Origin: Herbiconiux daphne
GTDB taxonomy: Bacteria; Actinomycetota; Actinomycetes; Actinomycetales; Microbacteriaceae
Assembly (NCBI RefSeq): GCF_024979295.1
Contig: NZ_JANLCJ010000004.1
Span: forward strand, 434,001 to 498,000
Length of the DNA: 64,000 bases
Reading direction: 5' to 3'
The position numbers and the translations under genes are program-made. The notes beneath the pieces were generated by a model that saw nothing but the letters and a program-made list of their open reading frames with translations, did no database searches and was not told where the DNA came from. Shown in pieces: positions 8,214 to 16,959 of this stretch. How positions within the stretch are numbered: position 1 is the stretch's first letter; every line of letters starts with the position of its first letter.

Positions 8214-8681
8214 ATGGCCACCCCTGACTTCGTGCTCGCGCTGCGCGAGAAGATCGGCAACGACCAGCTCTGGCTCACCGGCATCACCGCCGTGGTGACC
8301 CGCGGCGACGACCTGTTGCTCGTGAGGCGCAGCGACAACGGCGCCTGGACCCCGGTGACCGGCATCGTCGACCCGGGCGAGGAGCCCGCGATCGCCGCGG
8401 CGCGAGAAGTGCTCGAAGAGGCTTCGGTCGTGGCATCCGCGGAGCACCTCGCGTGGGTGCACACCATTCCCGAGGTGGTCTACCCCAACGGCGACCGCTC
8501 GCTCTATCTCGACATCACCTTCCGCATGCGCTACGAGTCGGGCGAGCCGTTCCCGGCCGACGGCGAGAACACCGAGGCGCGCTGGTTCGCGCCGCACGAG
8601 CTGCCCGAGATGAGCGACGAGATGCGCGCCCGGGTGCGGCACGCGCTCGACGGGGTGGAGCGGGCGCGCTTCGAGAGCTGA
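8214..8681 (+). CDS. NUDIX hydrolase
   Basis: 155 aa single-domain NUDIX protein. The Nudix box reads GIVDPGEEPAIAAAREVLEEASV, matching Gx5Ex7REUxEExGU except that the last Gly is Ser. The N-terminal segment (LWLTGITAVVTRGDDLLLVRRSDNGAWTPVTG) is the typical first strand of 8-oxo-dGTP/ADP-ribose type enzymes. Substrate unknown; nucleotide sanitation is the commonest role. It has its own apparent leaderless promoter, and the DinB gene faces it from the other side. Confidence 0.88.
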   Translation: MATPDFVLALREKIGNDQLWLTGITAVVTRGDDLLLVRRSDNGAWTPVTGIVDPGEEPAIAAAREVLEEASVVASAEHLAWVHTIPEVVYPNGDRSLYLDITFRMRYESGEPFPADGENTEARWFAPHELPEMSDEMRARVRHALDGVERARFES

Positions 8682-8759
8682 GGGCTGCGGCGGGGCGGCC
8701 GTTCGGCGGCGGCGCGGCGGTTCGGTGCTGCCGCCCGGCTGCGCCCCACCCGCAGCGAC

Positions 8760-9272
8760 TCAGCGCCGCGAGACGATGCCGCGCACGAACGACGCCTGGC
8801 CGGCGTGCTGCAGGTCGTCGTTGATCACACTGACGAGCCGCACGGCGAGCGTCACCGGCGGGTTCCACGACTCGTCGACCACGCGCGCGAGATCGACCTC
8901 GCCGAGCGACCGCAGGTAGGTGACGGTCGAGGAGTAGACGGCCTCGTGGTAGTCGACCAGCAGCTCGGCCGAGACATCCTTCACCTGCCCTACCTGCTCG
9001 GGCGACTGCCCGTAGCCGGTCGCGTCGGCGTCGAACGGCAGGCCGAACCTCTGCTGCCAGCCGTCGCGCGTCCACACCTGTTCGGTGCCCGCGACATCCG
9101 CGATGTGGTCGTCCTGCACGCGGGTGAGGTGCCACACCAGCCACGCGATCGAATTGGCCGCCGGGTCGACGCGGAACGCCAGGTCGTCGTCGGAGAGCCC
9201 GCCGGCGGCCCGGCGCACGGTGTCGCGGATGCGCGTGAACGCGTCTTCGAGAAGGTCGGTGCTGGTCGTCAT
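8760..9272 (-). CDS. DinB-family (DUF664) protein, mycothiol-dependent enzyme-like
   Basis: 170 aa from ATG 9272. A four-helix DinB/DUF664 protein with the family's three spaced His: WLVWHLTR, LVDYHEAV and DLQHAGQA, expected to bind a divalent metal. Actinobacterial members are often mycothiol S-transferases or detoxifying enzymes; no substrate can be read from the sequence. A GTG three codons upstream is possible, but the ATG has a -10 box TAGGGT (9280-9285) exactly 7 nt before it, so I prefer a leaderless ATG. Divergent from the penicillin-binding protein gene, whose start is 60 bp away. Confidence 0.85.
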   Translation of the reverse strand: MTTSTDLLEDAFTRIRDTVRRAAGGLSDDDLAFRVDPAANSIAWLVWHLTRVQDDHIADVAGTEQVWTRDGWQQRFGLPFDADATGYGQSPEQVGQVKDVSAELLVDYHEAVYSSTVTYLRSLGEVDLARVVDESWNPPVTLAVRLVSVINDDLQHAGQASFVRGIVSRR

Positions 9273-9279
9273 GCGCGCC

Positions 9280-9285
9280 ACCCTA
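9280..9285 (-). promoter_or_regulatory. Leaderless -10 box of the DinB gene
   Basis: On the minus strand TAGGGT, 7 nt, ATG. It decides the start at 9272. Confidence 0.45.
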
Positions 9286-9318
9286 CGCCGCTATCAGGGT
9301 CTTCTGAACGAAGCGCCG

Positions 9319-9324
9319 TACCCT
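9319..9324 (+). promoter_or_regulatory. Leaderless -10 box of the PBP gene
   Basis: TACCCT followed by 7 nt and the ATG at 9332; no Shine-Dalgarno motif. Confidence 0.4.
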
Positions 9325-9331
9325 GGCCGAT

Positions 9332-11707
9332 ATGCCCGAAAGTCCCAACCGTCTCGTCAACGCCTTCCAGCGGCTGGTCGACGGCACCAAGCGTCCTGTC
9401 GGCATGATCCTCGGTCTCTCGGTCGTCGCCGCGCTGCTCGTGACGGTGATGGCGGTGCCGGCGATGGCCGTCACGGGGGTCTACGCCTCGCGGTCGGTCG
9501 ACGTGCTCGACACGCTGCCTGACGGCATCCGGCCCGGCACGCTCGCGCAGAAGTCCGAGATCTACGCCACGAACAGCGACGGCTCGACCAGCCTGCTCGC
9601 CACCGTGTTCGACCAGAACCGCCAGGAGGTCGGCTGGGACGACATCTCGCAATACGTCAAAGACGCCGTCGTGTCGACGGAAGACCCGCGGTTCTACGAG
9701 CACAGCGGAGTCGACCTCGCGTCGACCCTGCGCGCCGCGGTGGGCAACCTCACGTCGGGCGGCGTCGAGAGCGGCGCCTCGACAATCACCATGCAGTACG
9801 TGCGCAACATCCTGGTGCAGCAGGCCGAGATGCTCGACACCAAAGCCGAACGGGATGCCGCCTACGAGGCCGCGACCACGGAATCGCTCGACCGCAAACT
9901 GATGGAGATGCGCTACGCGATCGCGCTCGAGAAGCAGTACTCCAAAGACGACATCCTGCTCGGCTACCTCAACATCGCCAACTTCGGCGGCTCGGTCTAC
10001 GGCATCGAAGCGGCCGCCCAGTACTACTTCGGGGTGTCGGCACGCGATCTCACCATCGCCCAGGCGGCGACGCTCGCGGCCACCGTCAACGAGCCGAACG
10101 GCCTGCGCATCGACCGGCCCGAGAACATCGCCGACAACGAGGCCCGCCGCAACGAAGACGTGCTCGCCTCGATGCTGAAGGAGCAGTCCATCACGAAGGC
10201 GCAGTACGACGAGGCGGTCGCCACCCCGGTCACCCCCAACATCACCGAGCCGACCACCGGATGCCAGGCCGCCGCGAGCGGCGCCGCCTACTTCTGCGAC
10301 TACGTGACCTGGATCGTGAAGAACGACCCCACGTTCGGCGACACCGCCGACCAGCGCTGGCAGCACTTCAAGCAGGGCGGCTACAAGATCTACACCACGC
10401 TCAACACCGCGCTGCAGGCCAACGCCGACGAGACGATGAAGGAGTACATCCCGGCCACCTACGACGGGGCCGACCTCGGCTCCACGATCGTGACGGTCGA
10501 GCCGGGCACCGGGCGCATCCTGGCCATGGCCCAGAACACGACCTTCGACGACGACCCGTCGACCACCACCCCCGGCGCGACCGCGGTCAACTACAACACC
10601 GACATCGACTACGGAGGGTCGTCGGGGTTCCAGGTCGGCTCTACCTACAAGGTCTTCACCCTCGCCGACTGGCTCTCGAAGGGCCACACGCTGAGCGACC
10701 GGGTCAGCGGCAACGAGCAGACCTACGACTTCTCGCAGTTCACGAACTCGTGCACGGGACCGACGAGCGGCACCTGGACCCCGAAGAACGACGGCAGTGC
10801 CCGCCCCGGCACGATGAGCGTGCAGTCGGCGCTCACCAACTCCGTCAACAACGCCTTCGCCGTGATGGCCGAGCAGCTCGACATGTGTGACATCAAGAAG
10901 TCGGCCGAGTCGCTCGGCGTGCACCGGGCCGACGGCGACGAGCTCGGCACGAACCCCAGCGACATCCTGGGCACCAACGAGATCGCGCCGCTCACCATGG
11001 CCGCCGCCTACGCCGGCATCGCGGCGAGCGGCCTCTACTGCGCGCCCGTGGCGATCGACCGCATCGTCGACCCCGAGGGCACCGAGATCACCCCGCCGCA
11101 GGCGAACTGCACGCAGGCGGTGCAGCCGAACATCGCCGCCACGCTCGCCTACGCGATGCTGGGCCCGATCGAAGACGGCACCGCCACCGCGTCGAACCCG
11201 AACGACGACATCACCCACATCGGCAAGACCGGCACCACCGACAACGAGAAGGACACCTGGATGGTGGGCGCCTCGACCGCCGCCGCGACCGCCGTGTGGG
11301 TGGGCAACGTGTCGGGCAACGTGTCGATGACCGAGATCGATCCCAATGACTACGCCGGCAGCACCGTGCGCCACCGCATCTGGCGGTCGGTGATGACGGC
11401 GAACGACGACGTGCTGGGCGGCGGTGAGTTCCCCGAGCCCGACGAGGCGCTCGTCGACGGCTCGACGACCCGCTTCGACTCGAACGGCACGAGCACCGGG
11501 TCGGGGTCGGATTCGGGCACGGGTTCGGGCTCGGGTGATTCCGACGGCACGACGCCGACGGTTCCCCCGGCGACGGTTCCGGATGTCCCGGCCCCCGCGC
11601 CGACCCAGGCTCCCGCCGAGCCGACTCCTGCCCCCGAGCCCACGGTCGCGCCCACGCCGGGCGCCGACCCGGGCACGGGCGGCGCCGCGCCGGCCCCGGG
11701 CCAGTAG
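9332..11707 (+). CDS. Class A penicillin-binding protein (transglycosylase/transpeptidase)
   Basis: 791 aa. A short cytoplasmic N-terminus is followed by one membrane segment (about residues 28-50). The GT51 glycosyltransferase domain has the catalytic Glu in STEDPRFYEHSGVD (about residue 115), then GASTITMQYVRN and LGYLNIANFGG. The transpeptidase domain carries the three penicillin-binding motifs: STYK near residue 437, SVN near 505 and KTG near 631. The last 90 residues are a Ser/Gly- and then Pro/Ala-rich extracellular tail. It polymerises and cross-links peptidoglycan outside the membrane. Monocistronic; the tail length and composition look lineage specific. Confidence 0.96.
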   Translation: MPESPNRLVNAFQRLVDGTKRPVGMILGLSVVAALLVTVMAVPAMAVTGVYASRSVDVLDTLPDGIRPGTLAQKSEIYATNSDGSTSLLATVFDQNRQEVGWDDISQYVKDAVVSTEDPRFYEHSGVDLASTLRAAVGNLTSGGVESGASTITMQYVRNILVQQAEMLDTKAERDAAYEAATTESLDRKLMEMRYAIALEKQYSKDDILLGYLNIANFGGSVYGIEAAAQYYFGVSARDLTIAQAATLAATVNEPNGLRIDRPENIADNEARRNEDVLASMLKEQSITKAQYDEAVATPVTPNITEPTTGCQAAASGAAYFCDYVTWIVKNDPTFGDTADQRWQHFKQGGYKIYTTLNTALQANADETMKEYIPATYDGADLGSTIVTVEPGTGRILAMAQNTTFDDDPSTTTPGATAVNYNTDIDYGGSSGFQVGSTYKVFTLADWLSKGHTLSDRVSGNEQTYDFSQFTNSCTGPTSGTWTPKNDGSARPGTMSVQSALTNSVNNAFAVMAEQLDMCDIKKSAESLGVHRADGDELGTNPSDILGTNEIAPLTMAAAYAGIAASGLYCAPVAIDRIVDPEGTEITPPQANCTQAVQPNIAATLAYAMLGPIEDGTATASNPNDDITHIGKTGTTDNEKDTWMVGASTAAATAVWVGNVSGNVSMTEIDPNDYAGSTVRHRIWRSVMTANDDVLGGGEFPEPDEALVDGSTTRFDSNGTSTGSGSDSGTGSGSGDSDGTTPTVPPATVPDVPAPAPTQAPAEPTPAPEPTVAPTPGADPGTGGAAPAPGQ

Positions 11708-11778
11708 GCGCGGGACGCGGCGCGGTGCCGCCCGCTCCCGCCCGCCCGGTCGCGCTCGCTCCCACTCGCCCTCGGCGG

Positions 11779-12534
11779 TCAGCGCACCTGATCGGTGGGG
11801 CGGATGAGCAGCTCGTTCACCGAGACGTGCTCGGGCTGGCTCACCGCGTAGAGCACGGCCCGGGCGATGTCGTCGGGCTGGAGCGCGCGCATCGACTCAT
11901 GCAGCTGCTGGGCCAGGGCTCGCATATCGGCGTTCGTGGTGTGGCTCGCCAGTTCGGTGGCCACGAAGCCGGGCTCGATCACCACGACCCGCACGCCCTC
12001 GGCCGTGACCTCCTGCCGCAGCCCCTCCGAGAAGGCGTTCACGCCGAACTTCGAGGCCGAATACACGGCTCCCGCTGCCGAGGCGACGCGACCCGACGTC
12101 GACGACGTCTGCACGATCGTGCCTTTGCTCTGCAGCAGATGAGGCAGGGCGGCGTGCGTCGCATACATCGTGCCGAGCAGATTGGTGTCGATCATCGTCT
12201 TCCACTCGGCCGGGTCGGCCCCCGCGACAGGCCCGCTCAGCATCACACCGGCGTTGTTGACGAGCACGTCGAGTCGCCCGAAGCGCTCGACCGTGGCGTC
12301 GACGGCGGCGCGCACCGACTCGGCGTCGGTGACGTCGAGGTGCAGCACGAGTGTCTCCCCCGGCATCCGTTCTGTCAGGCCTGCGAGCCGCTCGGTGCGT
12401 CGCGCTCCGACGGCGACGAGGGCTCCGGCCTGCGAGAGGGTCAGGGCGATCGCCTCGCCGATGCCCGATGACGCTCCGGTGATCAAGGCGACCTTGCCGG
12501 TCAGCGTGCTGGTGTGTGTGGGCGTGGTGTTCAT
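11779..12534 (-). CDS. SDR family NAD(P)-dependent oxidoreductase (TetR-linked)
   Basis: 251 aa classical SDR: TGASSGIG cofactor loop, NNAG, catalytic Ser and YSASKFGV (Tyr, Lys). The C-terminus (EHVSVNELLIRPTDQ) is typical of the YdfG/serine-dehydrogenase-like branch. Substrate unknown. The gene is divergent from a TetR regulator 136 bp away, and the intergenic region holds two copies of a GACC-N4-GGTC site, so its expression is probably induced by a ligand of that regulator, perhaps an aldehyde or ketone stress compound (inference). Confidence 0.88.
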   Translation of the reverse strand: MNTTPTHTSTLTGKVALITGASSGIGEAIALTLSQAGALVAVGARRTERLAGLTERMPGETLVLHLDVTDAESVRAAVDATVERFGRLDVLVNNAGVMLSGPVAGADPAEWKTMIDTNLLGTMYATHAALPHLLQSKGTIVQTSSTSGRVASAAGAVYSASKFGVNAFSEGLRQEVTAEGVRVVVIEPGFVATELASHTTNADMRALAQQLHESMRALQPDDIARAVLYAVSQPEHVSVNELLIRPTDQVR

Positions 12535-12605
12535 CGTGGATCTCCTTCAGTGCTGGTCTTCGCGTGCTGGTCTCGAGTGCTGGTCGTCGAGCGCCGGTTC
12601 CGAAA

Positions 12606-12656
12606 CGGACCAGGCGGTCACATTCACAGTAGTCGACAAGCGGACCGTCCGGTCAC
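12606..12656. promoter_or_regulatory. Pair of TetR operator candidates
   Basis: Two 16-bp direct repeats, CGGACC-AGG-CGGTCAC at 12606-12621 and CGGACC-GTC-CGGTCAC at 12641-12656, 35 bp apart. They differ at three central bases, and each contains the inverted repeat GACC-N4-GGTC. The second lies directly upstream of the tetR -10 box. Confidence 0.6.
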
Positions 12657-12658
12657 GT

Positions 12659-12664
12659 TAGACT
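12659..12664 (+). promoter_or_regulatory. Leaderless -10 box of the TetR gene
   Basis: TAGACT, 6 nt, ATG at 12671; no Shine-Dalgarno sequence. It abuts the operator candidate ending at 12656. Confidence 0.55.
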
Positions 12665-12670
12665 CGAGCC

Positions 12671-13264
12671 ATGAGCGAACAGCGATCCGACGCCCGGCGC
12701 AACCGGCAGCGGCTGGTGAGCGCCGCGGCGGAGGCGTTCGCGACGGTGGGCACCGAGGCATCCGTTGCCGACATCGCCGAGCGTGCCGGGGTGGGCAAGG
12801 GCACCGTGTTCCGGCATTTCGCCTCGAAAGACGAACTGCTCGGCACCATCGTGGGCGACGTGCTCGACACGCTGCTGCGCCGCGGCGAAGACCTCACAAC
12901 GGCTCCGGATGCCGCCGCGGCGCTCGAGGCGTTCATGAGCGAGACCATCGAACTGCAGGCGCACGACCGCGCATTCTGCGAGGTCGTGGCGGGAACAGCC
13001 GTGGGTGACAGGCGCATCCGGGAGTCGATCGCGGCGCTGGAAGACGTGGTCGCGCGACTGACCGCCCGCGCTCAGAGCCAGGGGGCTCTGCGGCCCGACG
13101 TGACCGGCGACGACATCGTGCTGCTGCTGAGCGGCATCTACCAGACCGCCGCGCCCCTCAGTGCGACGCGGCCCGAGCTGTGGCGACGCTACCTCGCGCT
13201 CGCGCTCGACGGGCTGCAGACGTCGGCCGCGCGCACGGCGCTGCCGGCGGCGGGAGCGCCCTGA
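12671..13264 (+). CDS. TetR/AcrR family transcriptional regulator
   Basis: 197 aa. The N-terminal helix-turn-helix spans about residues 12-57, with the family signature (LVSAAAEAFATVG..ASVADIAERAGVGKGTVFRHFASKDELL), followed by a helical ligand-binding domain. It probably represses itself and the divergent SDR through the paired GACC-N4-GGTC sites between them. Ligand unknown. It is convergent with the LacI gene that ends the large catabolic operon. Confidence 0.92.
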   Translation: MSEQRSDARRNRQRLVSAAAEAFATVGTEASVADIAERAGVGKGTVFRHFASKDELLGTIVGDVLDTLLRRGEDLTTAPDAAAALEAFMSETIELQAHDRAFCEVVAGTAVGDRRIRESIAALEDVVARLTARAQSQGALRPDVTGDDIVLLLSGIYQTAAPLSATRPELWRRYLALALDGLQTSAARTALPAAGAP

Positions 13265-13317
13265 CTCGAGCCGGCCCGCGCGTCGGCCGCGGCATCCGTG
13301 TCACATGGAGCGATCGG

Positions 13318-14346
13318 TTATCCGCGCTCGGGAGGTGGTGCGGTGCTGTCTCGCACGACCAGCATCGGCTCGATCAAGGGGATGGTCTCGGCGTCTTCGC
13401 CGCGCATCATCGCGAGGATACGCTCGACCGCGACCCGCCCGACCTCTTCGAAGTCGAGCACCACGGTTGTCAGCGCGGGCTGGAAGTAACGGGCCTCGGC
13501 GACATCGTCGAAGCCCACGACGCTGACGTCGGCGGGCACGGCAATCCTCCGCTCGTCGAACGCTTTCATCACGCCGAGCGCGAAGGGGTCGTTCGCGGCG
13601 AACACCGCGGTGATTCCCGGTCGGTCGGCCAGTTCGAGGCCGGCACGGTAACCCGATTCCGCGCTCCAATCGGCGGTCGTCACCACCGGCGGAACGACCC
13701 GCCCGGCGGCGGAGAGTTCCGCGGACCAACCCCGGTGTCGAGCCGTGCTGGCCATCCAGCCGGGAGGTCCCTCGACGTGCCAGACCGTCTCGTGCCCGAG
13801 GTCGAGCAGATGCCGCACCACGCGGCGAGCGCCCGTCACCTCGTCGATCGACACACTCATCGAGGTCTCGGGAGATCCCTGCTCGAAGGTGATCACCGGC
13901 ACATCCGTCTCGATGCCGCGCAGCATCTCGACCGCCGAATAGAGCGGGGCCAGCACGATCACGCCGTCCACCTCGTCGGAGTTCAATTCGCGAAGGGCTG
14001 CCCTCATGCTGGCCCGGTCGAGTGACCCGATGGTGATGAGGCGCGTCGAGTAGCCATTGAGCCTCGCCTCCTCCGAGATGCCGAACAGGGCGACGGAGGG
14101 GCCGTGCACCGACAGCGCGTAGCTCACCACCCCGAGATTCATGGTGCGATTGCTCGCGAGGGCGGCGGCCGCGGTGTTGCGCCGGTAGCGCAGCTGCTCG
14201 ATCGCCGTCTCGACGCGCTCCCGAATGTCGGGGCTCACGTTGGTGGCATTGTTGACCACCCGCGAAACGGTCTGCTGCGACACCCCGGCGAGTTTCGCCA
14301 CGTCGACCATCCGGGGGCCCCGCGATCGGGATGCGGCTCTGTTCAT
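13318..14346 (-). CDS. LacI family transcriptional regulator (copy 1)
   Basis: 342 aa. The LacI-type helix-turn-helix lies at about residues 13-60 (MVDVAKLAGVSQQTVSRVVN) followed by a periplasmic-binding-like domain. It is a clear paralogue of the LacI protein encoded at 15358-16467: shared blocks include GPSVALFGI.EEAR, VDGV.VLAP, LGHETVWHV.GP.GW and DVSVVGFDD. It is the last gene of the long minus-strand run, 79 bp after the aldo/keto reductase. The ligand is probably a sugar-like compound imported by the ABC system encoded upstream. Confidence 0.92.
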   Translation of the reverse strand: MNRAASRSRGPRMVDVAKLAGVSQQTVSRVVNNATNVSPDIRERVETAIEQLRYRRNTAAAALASNRTMNLGVVSYALSVHGPSVALFGISEEARLNGYSTRLITIGSLDRASMRAALRELNSDEVDGVIVLAPLYSAVEMLRGIETDVPVITFEQGSPETSMSVSIDEVTGARRVVRHLLDLGHETVWHVEGPPGWMASTARHRGWSAELSAAGRVVPPVVTTADWSAESGYRAGLELADRPGITAVFAANDPFALGVMKAFDERRIAVPADVSVVGFDDVAEARYFQPALTTVVLDFEEVGRVAVERILAMMRGEDAETIPLIEPMLVVRDSTAPPPERG

Positions 14347-14425
14347 GAACAGATCGCGGAGTCACGACCGACTGAGATGATCCGCATGACCCCATTATGC
14401 AACCCGGCTCGCGGGGCCGGCTCCC

Positions 14426-15361
14426 CTACGCGCGGGTCAGAGGCAGCACATCGTCCCACAGCTCGTCGGGGATGGCCCAGTGTGCGAGCTCGAGGGTCTG
14501 ATCCACCCGCACTGGGTCGGACATCCCCACCACGGTCGAGGCGACCTTGGTGTTCCGCGTCGAGAACTGCAGGGCGAGTGCCGCCAACGGAACCCCGTGC
14601 CGGTCGCAATGGGACTTGATGGTGGCGACCCGGTCGAGAGTCGACTGGCTGGCGGGCGAATACATGTAGGTCTTGACCACATCCGGCCCCTTCACGAGCA
14701 TGCCGCCGCCGAACGGAGCTGCATTCACGAATCCCACCCCTGCTTCGAATGCTTCATCGATGAGCGGGGCGGCGGTCTGGTCGATCAGCGTGTAGCGGTT
14801 GTGGCTGAGCACCACGTCGAAGATGCCGGTGCGCACGTAGCGCAGCTCGAGATCGATCGGACCGCCCGCCACGCCCAGATGCTCGATGACACCCTGTTCT
14901 TTGAGGGCGACGAGCGCCTCCACAGCGCCGCCGGACGCCATGGCGTCGTCGAACTCGATCTTCTCGGGATCGTGGAAGTAGACCAGCGGGAGGCGGTCCA
15001 GGCCCAGGCGCTCCAGGCTCTCCTCCACCGAGGCTCTGACGCGGGCTCCGGAGAAATCGTCACTACCACGAAGGGGATCGACCTTCGTTGCGACAACCGT
15101 GCCCGCAGGTACGCCACCGGCCGCTGCGATCGCCGCGCCGATACGCCGCTCACTGTCGCCGTTGCCGTACTCGTTCGAGGTGTCGATGAAGGTGATCGAG
15201 CTGTCGAACACCCGCCGGATCGTCGAGATCGCGACCCCCTCGTCGACCTCGTAGCCGTATTGCTCGGGAAAGCTGCCCAGCGCACTGGTGCCCACACAGA
15301 GCGTCGAGACGTCGAGCCCCGTTCGTCCCAGTGTTCGTGTGCTCGTCGTTGTGGTCATCAT
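14426..15361 (-). CDS. Aldo/keto reductase of the amidase/ABC operon
   Basis: 311 aa AKR barrel. Tetrad: Asp60 and Tyr65 in FIDTSNEYG, Lys93 in VATKVD and His130 in VYFHDPE. It resembles the aldose 1-dehydrogenase branch (compare the fucose dehydrogenase at 4598-5560), with SHNRYTLID and a variable C-terminus. It may oxidise a sugar or reduce a keto product released in this operon. The start overlaps the stop of the upstream lacI gene by 4 bases (ATGATG; either ATG could be used). It is sandwiched between two paralogous LacI genes. Confidence 0.85.
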   Translation of the reverse strand: MMTTTTSTRTLGRTGLDVSTLCVGTSALGSFPEQYGYEVDEGVAISTIRRVFDSSITFIDTSNEYGNGDSERRIGAAIAAAGGVPAGTVVATKVDPLRGSDDFSGARVRASVEESLERLGLDRLPLVYFHDPEKIEFDDAMASGGAVEALVALKEQGVIEHLGVAGGPIDLELRYVRTGIFDVVLSHNRYTLIDQTAAPLIDEAFEAGVGFVNAAPFGGGMLVKGPDVVKTYMYSPASQSTLDRVATIKSHCDRHGVPLAALALQFSTRNTKVASTVVGMSDPVRVDQTLELAHWAIPDELWDDVLPLTRA

Positions 15362-16467
15362 TGGTCCTTTCGTGTGACTTGTGTTTGCTGACCGCGGGCG
15401 CGCGATGGCGGCGGTCCGGTGGTGTCTCGCAGGATGAGGTCGGAAGCGATCAGCGGGATGGGGTCGTCGGTCCGCGCGCCTTTCATCAGGTCGAGGATGC
15501 GGTCGAACGCGCGGCTACCCACCTCGTCGAAGTCGAGCCGCACGGTCGTGAGGCTCGGCCGGAAGTAGGCAGACTCGGGGATGTCGTCGAACCCGACGAC
15601 GCTGACGTCACCCGGAATGTGCACAGCGTTTTCCGAGAGCGCCTTCATCAGTCCGAGAGCCATCTGATCATTGGCGACGAGGACGGCAGTGATGCGTGGG
15701 TCTGCGGCTACCAGCTGGCCGGCGCGGTAGCCGGATTCACTCGTCCAGTCGCCGTCGAACGTATCGGGTGCGAACCGGTGCTGGGCCGACAGTTCGGCGG
15801 CCCAACCACGCACCCTCGCCTCAGCGCCGGTCCAGCCGGCCGGCCCTCGCACGTGCCACACGGTCTCATGCCCGAGCTCGAGCAGATGCCTCGTCGCGAG
15901 CCGGGCTCCCCTGACCTCGTCGACCGCGACATGATTGGGAAGCCCTTCGCTCCCAGGGTCGAACACCACGAGCGGTATCCCGTAGTCCATTCCGCTGAGC
16001 GCGACGCGTGCTGCCTGCACCGGCGCGAGCACCAGAACGCCGTCCACGGAGGTCGCCGTCAGATGATCGAGGGCCGACTGGATGGTTCGCTTGTCGACGT
16101 CGCCGAGGGTGACCAGGCTCGTGGCGTAGCCGTGTCGACGTGCTTCCTCCGCGATGCCGAACAGCGCGACCGACGGGCCGTACTGCGCCAGACCGAAGCT
16201 GATGACGCCGAGATTCATGCTCCTGTTCGTGGCCAGTGCGCGCGCCGCCTTGTTGGGCCGGTAGTCCAGCTGGCGAATGGCCTCGTCGACGCGACGGAAG
16301 ACGTCCTTTCCGACGTTCGGATTGCCGTTGACGACCCGGGAGACCGTCTGCTGAGAAACGCCTGCGAGCCGCGCGACCTCGACCATCCGCACGGACTTCT
16401 TTGCCGGTGGCCCCGCCGGAAAAGGTGAAGGCCCGGGTATCGGGGAATTCGGGTCATTCTCGGTCAT
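15358..16467 (-). CDS. LacI family transcriptional regulator (copy 2)
   Basis: 369 aa from the ATG at 16467; an in-frame GTG at 16482 is an alternative. A Pro-rich leader of about 25 residues precedes the helix-turn-helix (MVEVARLAGVSQQTVSRVVN), then a sugar-binding-like effector domain. The HTH recognition helix is nearly the same as in copy 1, so both may read the same operator with different or cooperating effectors. It lies 40 bp after the GlcG-like gene and overlaps the aldo/keto reductase gene, so it is transcribed with the enzymes it probably controls. Confidence 0.92.
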   Translation of the reverse strand: MTENDPNSPIPGPSPFPAGPPAKKSVRMVEVARLAGVSQQTVSRVVNGNPNVGKDVFRRVDEAIRQLDYRPNKAARALATNRSMNLGVISFGLAQYGPSVALFGIAEEARRHGYATSLVTLGDVDKRTIQSALDHLTATSVDGVLVLAPVQAARVALSGMDYGIPLVVFDPGSEGLPNHVAVDEVRGARLATRHLLELGHETVWHVRGPAGWTGAEARVRGWAAELSAQHRFAPDTFDGDWTSESGYRAGQLVAADPRITAVLVANDQMALGLMKALSENAVHIPGDVSVVGFDDIPESAYFRPSLTTVRLDFDEVGSRAFDRILDLMKGARTDDPIPLIASDLILRDTTGPPPSRARGQQTQVTRKDQ

Positions 16468-16506
16468 GGCTTCCGCCCCCACGGCGGCCGATCGAATGCC
16501 AGCCCG

Positions 16507-16959
16507 TCACGGGGACGGCCTTGATCCGAGAAGCCTCTCGATGGCGGCGGCGGCGACCTCCGCGATGGCCTGGTCATCGCTCATCGAACTCTGACCCGAG
16601 ACCCCGACAGCACCCACGACGGTATCGCCCATGCGGATGGGAATTCCGCCCCCGAGGAGGGAGAGCCCGTCGATGTTCCGCACCCCGTGGACGAGCCAAG
16701 CGTCGTCGGCGATATCGGCCCAGTACTGATGCGTTGCCGTCAAGTTGCCGGCCACGGAGAAGGCCTTGGCCCGTGCGATGTCGATGGTCTGAAAAGGCGC
16801 CCCGTCCATCCGCGCAAACGCTACGAGGTGCCCAGCGGCATCGACGATCGCGCAGCACGTGCGCAACTCTCGCGCTCGCGATTCAGCCACCGCCGCGTCG
16901 ACGCCGGCGCGAGCGAGGTCCAATCCGACGCTCTCGAGGGAGACCAGTCCTGCAGTCAT
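16507..16959 (-). CDS. GlcG/HbpS family (DUF336) protein
   Basis: 150 aa. Heme-degrading/GlcG fold: CAIVDAAGHLVAFARMDGAP near the N-terminus and the Gly-rich GGGIPIRMGDTVVGAVGVSG near the C-terminus are family hallmarks. Members accompany glycolate, alcohol or flavin oxidoreductases and in Streptomyces sense heme or redox state. The ATG overlaps the stop of the gluconate-dehydrogenase-like subunit by 4 bases. Function here unknown; it may support the GMC dehydrogenase pair. Longer upstream frames lack family similarity, so I start at 16959. Confidence 0.85.
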   Translation of the reverse strand: MTAGLVSLESVGLDLARAGVDAAVAESRARELRTCCAIVDAAGHLVAFARMDGAPFQTIDIARAKAFSVAGNLTATHQYWADIADDAWLVHGVRNIDGLSLLGGGIPIRMGDTVVGAVGVSGQSSMSDDQAIAEVAAAAIERLLGSRPSP

